A stretch of 64,000 nucleotides of DNA. Origin: Aurantimonas sp. Leaf443. GTDB taxonomy: Bacteria > Pseudomonadota > Alphaproteobacteria > Rhizobiales > Rhizobiaceae. Where the stretch lies: assembly GCF_001425575.1 (NCBI RefSeq), contig NZ_LMRD01000007.1, positions 582,501-646,500 of the forward strand, written 5' to 3'. A program made the translations under genes and the position numbers. Below, in pieces: positions 28,701 to 37,301 of this stretch (position 1 is its first letter; each line of letters opens with the position of its first letter). Below the pieces are notes generated by a model. It ran no database searches. It saw nothing but the letters and a program-made list of their open reading frames with translations, and was not told where the DNA came from.

Positions 28701-30590
28701 CAGGCCGAGCCCTTCACCGTCGCCGGCTGCGGGGATATGTCGGGCGACGTCTTCGGCAACGGCATGCTGCTCTCGCGCCAGGCGAGGCTCGTCGCCGCCT
28801 TCGACCATCGCGACATCTTCATCGATCCGGACCCGGACCCCGAGACCTCCTTCGAGGAGCGGGCCCGCCTCTTCGCCCTGCCCCGGTCCTCCTGGGCCGA
28901 CTACGACGCCGCGAGGATCTCGGCCGGCGGCGGCGTCTTCTCGCGCCGCCAGAAGGAGATCCGCCTCTCGCCCGAGGCCGCCGAGGCGATCGGCTGGGAC
29001 AGGCGCTCCGGCACGCCCGCGGAGGTCATCGCCGCGATCCTGAAGAGCCCCGTCGACCTTCTCTGGTTCGGCGGAATCGGCACCTATGTGCGCGCCGCCA
29101 GCGAGCCCAATGCCGATGTCGGCGACCGCGCCAACGACCCCTTGCGCGTCACCGCCGAGGAGCTGCGCGCCAAGGTGATCGGCGAGGGCGCCAATCTCGG
29201 CGTCACCCAGAAGGGCCGCATCGCCTTCGCGCGGGGCGGAGGGCGCATCAACACGGACGCGATCGACAACTCGGCCGGCGTCAACACGTCCGACGTCGAG
29301 GTCAACATCAAGATCGCGCTGAAGAGCGCCACGGAGGCCGGCCGTCTCGACCCGCAGGAGCGCAACGCCTTCCTCGCCTCCATGACCGACGAGGTGGCCG
29401 ACCTCGTCCTCGCCAACAATTACGAGCAGACGCTCGCCCTCTCGCTGGAGGAGCGGCGCGGGGCGGCCGGCCTCTCGCAGCAGGCCCGCTTCATGACGGT
29501 GCTGGAGGAGGAGGGCCGCCTCAACCGCGCCGTCGAATACCTGCCGACGGACGGCGCCATCGCCGACCTTCGCGCCTCGGGCAAGGGCCTCACCCGGCCC
29601 GAGCTCGCCGTGCTGCTCGCCTATGCCAAGATCGCGCTCTTCGACGCGGTGGTGGCGAGCGACCTGCCGGACGATCCTTACCTGGAGGATCGCCTCGCCG
29701 ACTATTTCCCCGCCCCGATGCGCCACCGCTTCGCCCATGACATCGCCGGCCACCGCCTCGCGCGCGAGATCGTGGCCACGGTGCTCGCCAACGAGACGGT
29801 GAACCGGCTCGGCACGACCTTCGTCACCGTGATGCGCGACGCCACCGGCGCCTCGCCCGGCCGCATCGTGCGCGCCTTCGTCGCCGCCCATGACGGGCTC
29901 GACGCGCGCAGCCTGATCGAGCGGGTGGACGCGCTGGACGCGGCCGTGCCCGGCGCCATCCAGAACGAGCTCTACGCGCAGATCGGCCGGTTCCTCGCCC
30001 GCGCCACCTACTGGCACATCCAGAACGGGCGTTTCGAGGAGGGCCTGACGAGCCTCGTCGTCTCGCTGCGCGACGGGCTGCAGCGCCTGCGCGGCACGCT
30101 CTTCGACAAGGCGAGCGAACGCTCGCGCGAGGAGATCGCCGCCCGCAGAAGCCGCTTCACCGAGGCCGGCGTGCCCGGGGATCTGGCCGAGGAGATCGCG
30201 CTCCTGCCGCTCCTCGCCCTCATTCCCGACATCGCCTCTGTCTCACGTGAAACAGACACCGGGCTCGAGGAGACGATCGAGGCCTATTTCGCCGTCACCG
30301 GCCTCTTCGAGATCGGCCGCCTCGAAAGCGCGCTCGGGGGCCTCAGTCCCAGCGACTATTACGAGATCCTCGCCCTCATGCGCGCCGACAGCCAGATCGC
30401 CGGCGCCCGACGCCGCCTCACCGCGCAAGCCCTCTCGCGCTACGGGACGGCCCAGGGCTGGGCCGACAGCCACCGCGACGGCGTCGAGCGCATCTCCCGC
30501 CAGATCGCCGCCCTTGCCGGCTCCGGCGAGACCTCCGTCGCCCGCCTCACCGTCGCCGCCGGCCTTCTGGCGGACCTCGCGGCGGAATGA
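25704..30590 (+). CDS. gdhB: NAD-dependent glutamate dehydrogenase, large (about 180 kDa) type
   Basis: A 1628-residue enzyme that deaminates glutamate to 2-oxoglutarate with NAD+. The N-terminal half holds ACT-like regulatory regions typical of the 180-kDa class. The catalytic domain begins near residue 834 with GGLRWSDRAQDYRTEVLGLV and the KNAVIVPVGSKGGF block carrying the catalytic lysines, followed by the NAD-domain segment CGDMSGDVFGNGML. ATG 25704 is chosen for its ribosome site AGGAGA (25691-25696); upstream in-frame sequence is Ala/Pro/Arg-rich. A strong parS site lies within the coding sequence near the 3' end, read as SVSRET. It stands alone in its operon, with a hairpin after the stop. 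Confidence 0.95.
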   Translation: MLTEIDPGKAERLEAIARAAGGTTPEAALVPLLFARPPAEDLASLDPAVLAAAARAGLAALKAHRPGTPIVRIETVEDPNGPDAPLAVVTIVNDDMPFLFDSVMAEIAERAAGLRAVSHPILDVSRGADGSMERFAASRVSDRSFEGDDRVSLIQTVVAATDDEDTERLRAALSRILVQVGAAVRDFSSMRARVDNAVAAMHERASALADSAQAARVREAAAFLQWLRDDNFIFLGAREYVYHDAGEGEALERRDDAGLGILSDPDVRILGRAGRPLTVTPEIRAFLNAPEPLVVTKANSRSLVHRRAYMDYVGIKEYDAAGNFAGELRIVGLFTSSAYTQSILTIPYLRRKAQTVIEDSGFRPGSHSGKAVLNALESYPRDEMFQIDAETLERFVATVVELGERPRVRVLPRIDRFHRFVSVLVFVPRERYDSRLRERIGLLLAERYDGHVSAYYPAFPEGLLARVHFIVGRRGGETPMVDPHGLEQRIAEMARNWEDDFDAALRRRDGARALAAYVPGLPDSYRDLVAPQEAVTDVSVVSRLTADAPLSIDFYRRPGDGEDVLRLKIYHLGEPVDLSTRVPILEAMGFSVGSERTFRLVAPQAGAVFLHDMDLSLPRGGPIRLSDQGVALEETFAAVSAGRIENDGFNALVLAAGLDHRRANMLRAYARYLRQAGLPYSPDYLAGALVRQPQIAQRLAELFERAFSPDAPPAGPVDAAIEPGPRRRAAERGGLDLYDAVIEALDAVSSADDDRILRRFLGAILATLRTNYYAVDGLSSDPASQPGAVEPALAFKLDSAAVEGLPEPVPYREIFVFDARVEGVHLRFGPVARGGLRWSDRAQDYRTEVLGLVKAQQVKNAVIVPVGSKGGFYPKRLPDASDRDAWFAAGRSAYVVFIASLLSVTDTIVGAGVKTPERVRAYDGEDPYFVVAADKGTATFSDTANAIATSEGFWLGDAFASGGSAGYDHKAMGITARGAWEAVKRHFRELKGGDKAFDIQAEPFTVAGCGDMSGDVFGNGMLLSRQARLVAAFDHRDIFIDPDPDPETSFEERARLFALPRSSWADYDAARISAGGGVFSRRQKEIRLSPEAAEAIGWDRRSGTPAEVIAAILKSPVDLLWFGGIGTYVRAASEPNADVGDRANDPLRVTAEELRAKVIGEGANLGVTQKGRIAFARGGGRINTDAIDNSAGVNTSDVEVNIKIALKSATEAGRLDPQERNAFLASMTDEVADLVLANNYEQTLALSLEERRGAAGLSQQARFMTVLEEEGRLNRAVEYLPTDGAIADLRASGKGLTRPELAVLLAYAKIALFDAVVASDLPDDPYLEDRLADYFPAPMRHRFAHDIAGHRLAREIVATVLANETVNRLGTTFVTVMRDATGASPGRIVRAFVAAHDGLDARSLIERVDALDAAVPGAIQNELYAQIGRFLARATYWHIQNGRFEEGLTSLVVSLRDGLQRLRGTLFDKASERSREEIAARRSRFTEAGVPGDLAEEIALLPLLALIPDIASVSRETDTGLEETIEAYFAVTGLFEIGRLESALGGLSPSDYYEILALMRADSQIAGARRRLTAQALSRYGTAQGWADSHRDGVERISRQIAALAGSGETSVARLTVAAGLLADLAAE
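30239..30254. other. parS site inside gdhB
   Basis: TGTCTCACGTGAAACA matches the parS consensus at 15 of 16 positions. It falls inside gdhB and is translated as Val-Ser-Arg-Glu-Thr. It is one of six strong ParB sites in the window. Confidence 0.85.
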
Positions 30591-30678
30591 CCCGTCCGGG
30601 CCTCCGCCGCGCGTCGCTCCGCCTCCTCCCGCACCGCTCCGCGGCTCGAAGGGGCGGTTCATCGGCGCTGCCGTGACT

Positions 30679-30715
30679 GCCGGACGGGCGGCGGCCTCCT
30701 CGCCGCCCGTCCGGC
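30679..30715 (+). terminator. Hairpin after gdhB, in a 332-bp gene-free gap
   Basis: A 15-bp perfect stem, GCCGGACGGGCGGCG (30679-30693) with CGCCGCCCGTCCGGC (30701-30715), closes a 7-base loop 88 bp after the gdhB stop. No T-run follows, so it may act with Rho or as an mRNA 3' end. The rest of the gap (30591-30922) shows nothing else recognisable. Confidence 0.5.
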
Positions 30716-30922
30716 GCCTCGAACTGTCGCCGGTCGCCTCGCGGCCCGCGGCGTGCGAAGGCGCGAACAGCCGCGTCCGGCCGCGTCCGGCCGATCTCGC
30801 TACCCGGCTTTGAACGGCCCGCCCGCCGCAGGCCTGCGCGGATCCGCCGGACCCGCGAAAATCGGGTCGACCCCGGCCCGCTTCCGCTCTATCCCGAGGG
30901 CAGACGCGACGGGAGCGAACCG

Positions 30923-31831
30923 ATGCAACTCACCGCCCTCCACATCCACCCGCTGAAGGGCGCACGCGCCATCCCGATGGCCGAGGCGGCGCTCGAGCCG
31001 GCGGGTCTGGCCGGAGACCGACGCTGGCTTCTCGTCGACGCGGCCGGCCGCTTCGTCTCTCAGCGCGAGATGCCCTCGCTGGCCCGCCTCTCCGCCCATG
31101 AGGATGCCGACGGTCTGCATCTCTCCTACGATGGCGAGGGAGACGCGGAGGGCGGGGACGGCGGCGAGCGCTTCGTGCCCCATCCCGAAGGCGAGGCGCG
31201 GCTCGCGGTGCGGATCTGGACCGACACGGTCGAGGCCGCGCTCGCCGGCGAGGCCGACCATGACGCCCTGTCGCGCTGGTTCGGGCGGCCGCTGCGCCTC
31301 GTCCATTTCGACGGGGCCGCCCGCCGCTCGGTCTCGCGCGACTGGATCGACCGCGACACGCCGGTGGGCTTTGCCGACGGCTTCCCGCTGCTGGTCGCCA
31401 GCGAGGCCTCGCTGCGAGGCCTGAACCGCGAGATCGTCGCCCATGGCGGCGAGGCCGTGCCGATGAGCCGCTTCCGGCCCAATCTCGTCGTCTCCGGGCT
31501 CGAGCCCTTCGAGGAGGATGGCTGGGCGACCATCGCCGTCGGCGACGCGGTGATCGACCTCGTCAAGCCCTGCGCCCGCTGCATCGTCACCACGATCGAC
31601 CAGATCAGCGGCGAGCCGGAGGGGCCCGAGCCCATCGACAGCCTCTCGCGCATCCGTCTCTCCGCCGACAGGCGCGCCCGGGGCGTCCTCTTCGGCTGGA
31701 ACGCGGTGCCGCGCGCGGCCGGCACGCTGCGCGTCGGCGATCCCGTGACCGTCCTGTCGCGCCGCGAGGGCGGCTGGCCGCTGCGCCGTCCCGACGCCGG
31801 CGCCCGTCCCGCCGTCACGGGCGCCGCGTGA
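30923..31831 (+). CDS. MOSC-domain protein with N-terminal MOSC beta-barrel (YcbX/mARC-like)
   Basis: A 302-residue protein. The N-terminal beta-barrel domain begins at [15 protein letters not shown] and includes [20 protein letters not shown]. The MOSC domain contains the [12 protein letters not shown] segment and [12 protein letters not shown], whose cysteine is the predicted molybdenum-cofactor sulfur ligand position. Related proteins (YcbX, mARC) reduce N-hydroxylated compounds with a molybdenum cofactor. It lacks the ferredoxin domain of YcbX. It is coupled by GTGA overlap to the transporter that follows. Confidence 0.9.
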   Translation: MQLTALHIHPLKGARAIPMAEAALEPAGLAGDRRWLLVDAAGRFVSQREMPSLARLSAHEDADGLHLSYDGEGDAEGGDGGERFVPHPEGEARLAVRIWTDTVEAALAGEADHDALSRWFGRPLRLVHFDGAARRSVSRDWIDRDTPVGFADGFPLLVASEASLRGLNREIVAHGGEAVPMSRFRPNLVVSGLEPFEEDGWATIAVGDAVIDLVKPCARCIVTTIDQISGEPEGPEPIDSLSRIRLSADRRARGVLFGWNAVPRAAGTLRVGDPVTVLSRREGGWPLRRPDAGARPAVTGAA

Positions 31832-33276
31832 CCACGAATGCGCCGGAGCCCGACGCGGCGACCGGGCCCGAGGGGGCGCCGCCCGGCGCGCTCGCCCGGC
31901 CGGCCGTCTGGGGCTGGATCTCCTTCGACATCGCCGCCCAGCCCTTCTTCACCGTCGTCCTCACCTTCGTCTTCGGCCCCTATTTCGTCTCCGAGCTCGC
32001 GCCCGACATCGCCACCGGCCAGGCCGCCTGGGGCGCGACCGCGACGCTTGCCGGCATCCTCGTCGCCATCCTGTCGCCGCTCACGGGCGCCCTGTCCGAC
32101 CGGGCGGGCGCGCGCAAGCGCTGGATCGCGGCGCTCGCGGTCCTCAAGGTCGCCGCCCTCTGCCTTCTGTGGCGGGCGGCGCCCGGCTCCAGCCTGTTCG
32201 TCGCCGGGGCGCTGATCGTCGCCGCGCAGATCGCGGCCGAACTCTCCATCGTCCTCAACGACGCGATGCTGCCCCGCCTCGTGCGCGCCGGCGAGATCGG
32301 CCGCGTCTCGAACGTCGCCTGGGGCCTCGGCTATCTCGGCGGGCTGGCGGCGCTGGTGATCGCCCTCGTCTTCCTCGCCGCCTCGCCCGGCACCGGCCGC
32401 ACGATCGCCGGGCTCCCGCCGCTCTTCGGGCTCGATCTGGCCGCCGGCGAAGGCGCGCGCGCCACGGCGCCGCTAGCCGCCCTGTGGTATCTCGCCTTCC
32501 TCCTGCCGATGCTGTGGCTGGTGCCGGACGGCCGGGACCGGGCGAAGCGGACGGCGCTCCGCCCCCGCCTTCGCGCCGGTCTCGGGGATCTGAAGCGGAC
32601 GCTGGCCGCGCTCGGCCAGCGCCGCCCGCTCCTGCGCTTCCTCCTTGCCCGCATGCTCTACCAGGACGGGGTCAACGCGCTCCTGGTCCTCGGCGGGGCC
32701 TTCGCGGCCGGGCTCTTCGGCTGGTCGATCGTCGAGAGCGGCCTCTTCGGCATCCTCCTCAACGTCGCCGCCGTCTTCGGCTGTCTCGTCGCCAGCCGGC
32801 TCGACGCGCGGCTCGGCTCGCGCGCGGTGATCCTCGCCTGTCTCGCCGCGCTGACGCTCGCCACGCTCGGCCTCGTCTCGACCCGGCCCGGCAGCGCCCT
32901 TTTCGGCCTTCTCGACTTCGCGCCCGGGGCGGGCGCGCCGGCCGGCCTCTTCGCCACGCCGGCCGAGCGCGCCTATCTCCTCTTCGGCCTCCTCGTCGGC
33001 CTTGCCTTCGGTCCCGTGCAGGCCTCCTCGCGGGCCCTGTTCGCGACGATGATCCCGGCCGAGGAATCCGGCCGCTGGTTCGGCCTCTACGCCTTCACCG
33101 GGCGCGCCACGGCCTTTCTCGGAACGCTCGGCGTCTCGCTCGTCACCGCGTTTCTCGCCGGCCGCACCGATCCGGAGACGGCCGCCCGAGCCGGCATGGC
33201 CGTCCTCGTCCTCTTCTTCGCCGCCGGCGCCGCCCTCCTCGTCACGGTGCCGGACGAGCGGCGGCGCGGGGGCTGA
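31828..33276 (+). CDS. MFS transporter, UMF1/Atg22 type
   Basis: A 482-residue permease with about 12 hydrophobic segments. Features of the Atg22-like UMF1 group are the [20 protein letters not shown] start, the [11 protein letters not shown] loop between TM2 and TM3, the [17 protein letters not shown] region and the [20 protein letters not shown] region. The yeast homologue exports amino acids from the vacuole; bacterial substrates are unknown. The GTG start at 31828 overlaps the MOSC stop. The gene ends 22 bp from the convergent purH stop. Confidence 0.9.
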   Translation: MTTNAPEPDAATGPEGAPPGALARPAVWGWISFDIAAQPFFTVVLTFVFGPYFVSELAPDIATGQAAWGATATLAGILVAILSPLTGALSDRAGARKRWIAALAVLKVAALCLLWRAAPGSSLFVAGALIVAAQIAAELSIVLNDAMLPRLVRAGEIGRVSNVAWGLGYLGGLAALVIALVFLAASPGTGRTIAGLPPLFGLDLAAGEGARATAPLAALWYLAFLLPMLWLVPDGRDRAKRTALRPRLRAGLGDLKRTLAALGQRRPLLRFLLARMLYQDGVNALLVLGGAFAAGLFGWSIVESGLFGILLNVAAVFGCLVASRLDARLGSRAVILACLAALTLATLGLVSTRPGSALFGLLDFAPGAGAPAGLFATPAERAYLLFGLLVGLAFGPVQASSRALFATMIPAEESGRWFGLYAFTGRATAFLGTLGVSLVTAFLAGRTDPETAARAGMAVLVLFFAAGAALLVTVPDERRRGG

Positions 33277-33298
33277 CCGGCCCCGGGCCCGCGCGCTC

Positions 33299-34966
33299 TC
33301 AGTGCCGGAAGTGCCGCATGCCCGTGAAGACCATGGCGACGTCATGCGCGTCGGCGGCGGCGATCACGTCGGCATCGCGCATCGAGCCGCCCGGCTGGAT
33401 GACGGCGGTGGCCCCCGCCTCGATGGCCGAGAGAAGGCCGTCGGCGAAGGGGAAGAAGGCGTCGGAGGCCACGACCGAGCCGTGCGTCAGCGGGCGGGTC
33501 GCGTGGCCGGCGGCCATCCCCGCGGCGATCTCGGCGCCGGAGCGCTCCTTGAGAAGCGCCTGCGCCGCGTCCTCGGCCTTGCGGGCGGCGATGCGGGCCG
33601 AATCCACCCGGCTCATCTGGCCCGCCCCGATGCCGACCGTCGCGCCCTCCCTGGCATAGACGATGGCGTTGGACTTCACGTGCTTGGCGACGCGGAAGGC
33701 GAATTTCAGGTCCGCCATCTCCTGCTCGCCCGGAGCGCGTCGCGTCACGATGCGAAGGTCGAGCTCGTCGACGACCCCGTTGTCGCGCGACTGCACGAGG
33801 AGGCCGCCGGCGAGCGACTTTACCATCGTGCCCGCCTGGCGCGGATCGGGCAGGGCGCCGGTCACGAGAAGGCGCAGGTTCTTCTTGGCCGCGACGATGG
33901 CGATCGCCTCCTCGTCCGCCTCGGGCGCGATGATGACCTCTGTGAACACCTCGACGATGGCGCGGGCGGCCTCCGCGTCGAGACGCCGGTTCAGCGCGAC
34001 GATGCCGCCGAAGGCCGAGACGGGGTCGCAGGCGAGCGCCCTCCGATAGGCGTCGAGGAGGCTCGACCCTTGCGCCACGCCGCAGGGATTGGCGTGCTTG
34101 ATGATGGCCACGGCCGCGCCCGCCGTCGGGTCGAACTCGGCGACGAGCTCGAAGGCGGCGTCCGTGTCGTTGAGGTTGTTGTAGGAGAGTTCCTTGCCCT
34201 GCAGCTGGCGCGCGGTCGAGACACCCGGCCGGCTCTCGCCCGTGCGGTAGAAGGCGGCGGACTGGTGCGGGTTCTCGCCGTAGCGAAGGCCCTGCGCCAG
34301 GGTGCCGGAGAAGCTGCGGTGCCGGGGGATCTCGCCTTCCCCTTGCGCGGCGGCGAAGAAGCCGGCGACCGCGCCGTCATAGGCGGCGGTGCGCGCGAAG
34401 GCCTTGCCCGCGAGGCGCCGGCGGAGCGCCAGGTCCACCGTCCCCTCGCCCGCCTCGAGCGCCGAGACGAGCGCGCCGTAATCGGCCGGATCGGTGAGGA
34501 CGCAGACATAGGCGTGGTTCTTGGCGCCGGCGCGGATCATGGCCGGCCCGCCGATGTCGATATTCTCGACCACCGTGGCCGCGTCCGCCCCGCCCGCCAG
34601 CGTCTCCTCGAACGGGTAGAGATTCACGACGAGGATATCGATGCCCGCGATCCCGTGCGTCTCCATCGCCTGCGCGTGGGTCGCGTCGCCCCTGATGCCG
34701 AGGAGCCCGCCATGGACGCCCGGATGCAGCGTCTTCACGCGCCCGTCCATGATCTCGGGAAAGCCCGTCAGCTCCGACACGTCGCGCACGGCAAGGCCCG
34801 CCGCCGCCAGCGCCTGGCGCGTGCCGCCGGTGGAGACGAGCTCGATGCCCCGCGCGGAAAGCGACCGGGCGAGATCCTCCAGTCCCGTCTTGTCGGAGAC
34901 CGAGAGGAGCGCGCGCTTCGGCGTCAGGCGGTCCGGCGCGGGCGTGGCATTGGCTTTGACGGACAT
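33299..34966 (-). CDS. purH: Bifunctional AICAR transformylase / IMP cyclohydrolase
   Basis: A 555-residue enzyme for the last two steps of purine synthesis. The N-terminal cyclohydrolase domain (residues 1-200) has the [24 protein letters not shown] and [18 protein letters not shown] motifs; the C-terminal transformylase has the [14 protein letters not shown] and KHANPCG motifs, whose Lys/His pair (near residue 290) is catalytic, and the C-terminal [12 protein letters not shown]. It is the final gene of a minus-strand run with rsmB, the heparinase gene and a small lipoprotein, an arrangement usual in Rhizobiales. Confidence 0.97.
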   Translation of the reverse strand: MSVKANATPAPDRLTPKRALLSVSDKTGLEDLARSLSARGIELVSTGGTRQALAAAGLAVRDVSELTGFPEIMDGRVKTLHPGVHGGLLGIRGDATHAQAMETHGIAGIDILVVNLYPFEETLAGGADAATVVENIDIGGPAMIRAGAKNHAYVCVLTDPADYGALVSALEAGEGTVDLALRRRLAGKAFARTAAYDGAVAGFFAAAQGEGEIPRHRSFSGTLAQGLRYGENPHQSAAFYRTGESRPGVSTARQLQGKELSYNNLNDTDAAFELVAEFDPTAGAAVAIIKHANPCGVAQGSSLLDAYRRALACDPVSAFGGIVALNRRLDAEAARAIVEVFTEVIIAPEADEEAIAIVAAKKNLRLLVTGALPDPRQAGTMVKSLAGGLLVQSRDNGVVDELDLRIVTRRAPGEQEMADLKFAFRVAKHVKSNAIVYAREGATVGIGAGQMSRVDSARIAARKAEDAAQALLKERSGAEIAAGMAAGHATRPLTHGSVVASDAFFPFADGLLSAIEAGATAVIQPGGSMRDADVIAAADAHDVAMVFTGMRHFRH

Positions 34967-35109
34967 GGGGAGCGGCCTTCCTGTTGTCGGCGGCCGGACG
35001 GCGCGTCTGTCGGCCGGCCGGGATCATGGCCGACCTGATACGGTCGCCTCGCGCCCCGGACAAGGCCGAAGGCCGTGCCCGCTCCCCATTCCACGGCGCT
35101 GTCCCACGA

Positions 35110-35125
35110 TGTTTCACGTGAGACA
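35110..35125. other. Intergenic parS site upstream of purH
   Basis: TGTTTCACGTGAGACA matches parS at 15 of 16 positions. It lies between the purH start and the small lipoprotein stop, 145 bp upstream of purH. Confidence 0.85.
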
Positions 35126-35141
35126 TCGCACCGGCGGACTT

Positions 35142-35306
35142 TCAGCGGACTGGCGGGGGCACCGTCTCGCCCGGCCGTTCGCGGGCTGCGGCGGACCGGT
35201 CGGCGAGATCGTCCAGCGTCGAGGGAAGGACGCCCACCGCCCGCTGCATGCCGCAGGCGGGGAGGCAGGCAAGGGCTGCGAGGAGGCAGGCGAGCGTGGG
35301 TCTCAT
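35142..35306 (-). CDS. Small lipoprotein, 54 residues
   Basis: A short gene read as ATG 35306 to TGA 35142. The product is a clear lipoprotein: basic start, a Leu/Ala/Cys hydrophobic core, and the lipobox LPACG with Cys18, followed by about 36 residues (QRAVGVLPSTLDDLADRSAA ... PGETVPPPVR). Codon use is typical of neighbours. It lies 37 bp after the heparinase stop and 175 bp before purH. Family and role are unknown; similar tiny lipoproteins occur at this position in relatives, but I cannot confirm homology. Confidence 0.65.
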   Translation of the reverse strand: MRPTLACLLAALACLPACGMQRAVGVLPSTLDDLADRSAAARERPGETVPPPVR

Positions 35307-35343
35307 ACGGGGCGCAACACCAGAGGGCGCCGGGCCGTTCCCC

Positions 35344-37023
35344 TCAGCGCAGCCGTTCGAAGCGCCAGGCGGCGCCGTCGGGATGGCCCGCCTCGAAGCT
35401 CACCACGATCTGGCGCGTGCGGCGGGGGCCTCGTTCCAGAGCGAAGAAGACCGAGTCCTCGACCTCGCTCGGCTGGTCGCAGTCGAACAGCCAGCGCTGG
35501 TCGCCGACCGTCAGCTCGAACCCGTGGCCCGTGCGGCGCGTGTCGACGCGCGGATGAAGGTGGAAGCGCAGCGTCGCCTGCCGCGCCTTCAGCGCCGGCT
35601 GGTGGGCGGCGGCGAGCCCGCGCAGCAGCCGGTCGCGGCCGAAGAGGGCCGAGCCGTCGCGCGCCATTTCCAGGCAGCGTTCGTGCAAGACGCCGAAGGT
35701 GCGCTCGTAGCCGTCATGCGTGGCGGTGACGGCGAGCCCGTTATGCCCCTCCTCCTCCACCGCGACCTGGCTCGGGCCGGAGACGAGCGGGCTGCCGAGA
35801 AAGCGGTCGAGCGTCGGCGAGCCGGAGAAGCGCGCGGAGGAATGGTCGGCGAGCGTCAGCGTGGAATGGGCGGCGGTGGCGCGCGACAGGCGGCGCCAGT
35901 CGCCGCTTCCCGTCAGCGGGCGTCCGCAATTGACGACGAGCCGCTCGGGGCCGCAGGAGAATTCGAAGGCGAGCGTTCCGGCATGGGCCCGGCCCGAGAC
36001 GGCCGCCGGTGGCGGGCAGCCGGTGTCGCAGACGAGGCGCGCGGCGCCCGCGGCGAGCCGGTGATAGCCGGACTGGCGCGCATGCACGATGGGCTCGCCC
36101 AGCGTCTCGTCGAAGCGCACGAGATCGTCGACGAGCGCCGTGTCGCAGACGCCGGCGCCGTTGAAGAGCGCCAGCGTCCCGTCGCCGTGGCGGAAGAAGC
36201 GGATCGCCGGCAGCATGCGGTCGATGGCCGAATAGATGCCCTTGGGCACCGGCTGGCCCTGGCCGACATAGGTCTCGCGCAGCGGCAGGAGGTCGGCGAG
36301 GATGGCGACGAGGGCGGAGGGATCGCGCGAGACATGGCCGCCATCGGGAAAGATCTGGCGGTCCAGCTCCTCGCCGAGCTCCTGCGCCGCGCCGCGGATG
36401 CGCAGCACGGTGGAGGGCAGGCAGAGGCTGGCATAGGCGAGCGCCATGAGGACGCGCAGGCGCGCCAGCCCCTCCGGCGCCTCGTGGAGGGCACGGCGCA
36501 GGTGGCGGGCCTGCGCGGCCAGCGAGCGCATGAAGCGGCGGTAGAAGGCGAGATCCCCTTCCCGCAGCACGATGTCGGCATGGGCGAGCCAGGCGATGAA
36601 ACGGCGCGCGGCGACGTCGGGCTCGTTCGCCGGCCCGCGCCGCGCCTGCCGCCCGAGCGCGATCCAGTCGTCGACGAGGCTGCGGGCGTTCTGGCTGGCG
36701 AGCGCATGGCCGGCCGCCGCGTGATGGGCGAGCCATTCGAAGGCGTGGAGTTCGGCCTGCGCGGCGAGGGAGACGCCGCGGGCCCGGAACACGCCGTCGC
36801 GGCCCGTCGCGATGGTCTCGTCGGCGAAGGAGAAGGTGCCGAGATAGATGGCTTCCGCCTGCGCCGCGCGGCCCGCGCGAAGGCTCGGCGGCAGAACGGT
36901 GAGCGCGGCCGGCACGCTCGGGGCGAAGGGCGCGGAGACATGCAGGTGCCGGCGCAGGCGCCGCCAGGCTTCGCGCAGGGTCAGCGCCGCCAGAAGCGGC
37001 TTCTCGGCGAGGATCGCGGTCAT
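35344..37023 (-). CDS. Heparinase II/III-like protein
   Basis: A 559-residue protein resembling the heparinase II/III-like family: an alpha-helical N-terminal half (residues about 100-320, with GRQARRGPANEPDVAARRF and GEELDRQIFPDGGHVSRDPS) and a beta-sandwich C-terminal half (VVNCGRPLTGSGDWRRLSRA, TAAHSTLTLADHSSARF). Known enzymes are polysaccharide lyases; in Rhizobiales this gene is always found beside rsmB and purH and its substrate is unknown. No signal peptide is evident, so a periplasmic role is uncertain. ATG 37023. Confidence 0.82.
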   Translation of the reverse strand: MTAILAEKPLLAALTLREAWRRLRRHLHVSAPFAPSVPAALTVLPPSLRAGRAAQAEAIYLGTFSFADETIATGRDGVFRARGVSLAAQAELHAFEWLAHHAAAGHALASQNARSLVDDWIALGRQARRGPANEPDVAARRFIAWLAHADIVLREGDLAFYRRFMRSLAAQARHLRRALHEAPEGLARLRVLMALAYASLCLPSTVLRIRGAAQELGEELDRQIFPDGGHVSRDPSALVAILADLLPLRETYVGQGQPVPKGIYSAIDRMLPAIRFFRHGDGTLALFNGAGVCDTALVDDLVRFDETLGEPIVHARQSGYHRLAAGAARLVCDTGCPPPAAVSGRAHAGTLAFEFSCGPERLVVNCGRPLTGSGDWRRLSRATAAHSTLTLADHSSARFSGSPTLDRFLGSPLVSGPSQVAVEEEGHNGLAVTATHDGYERTFGVLHERCLEMARDGSALFGRDRLLRGLAAAHQPALKARQATLRFHLHPRVDTRRTGHGFELTVGDQRWLFDCDQPSEVEDSVFFALERGPRRTRQIVVSFEAGHPDGAAWRFERLR

Positions 37024-37255
37024 GCCGTCCGTCCCGTCAGGGCGGGATCGCTCCCGCGGCGGATCGCCAGGATGGGGCCGGAGCGGACGAACGAGGGGAC
37101 GCGCGCCGCTGCCGGATCGAGGCCCGACAGTCGGGGATCGTGGTAAACACTTCCCTAACCGCGCGATCCGGGCAGGCGTCGGCCGGTCAGCCCCGCGCAA
37201 GCCTGCCGGCGCCGCAGGCGCCGCCTCCGCAACGGAGCGGGACGCAGGCGCGGCG

Positions 37256-37280
37256 GGACGGGACAGGACGGGACGGGACG
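37256..37280. repeat. Short tandem repeat, five GGAC(G/A) pentamers
   Basis: Five copies of the pentamer GGACG (the second reads GGACA) lie in the 278-bp gap between the heparinase start and the rsmB stop, 22 bp from the rsmB stop. The gap also holds a GGCGCC-type hairpin. No other gene was seen in the gap. Confidence 0.6.
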
Positions 37281-37301
37281 GGCGGCCCTCCCCGTTCCGT
37301 C

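Noticed and set aside
24723-30017. A minus-strand open frame of about 1764 codons antisense to gdhB and the TPM genes
   Set aside because: It lies opposite genes with strong motifs, has no family signature, and long antisense frames are expected in very high-GC DNA where stop codons are rare.
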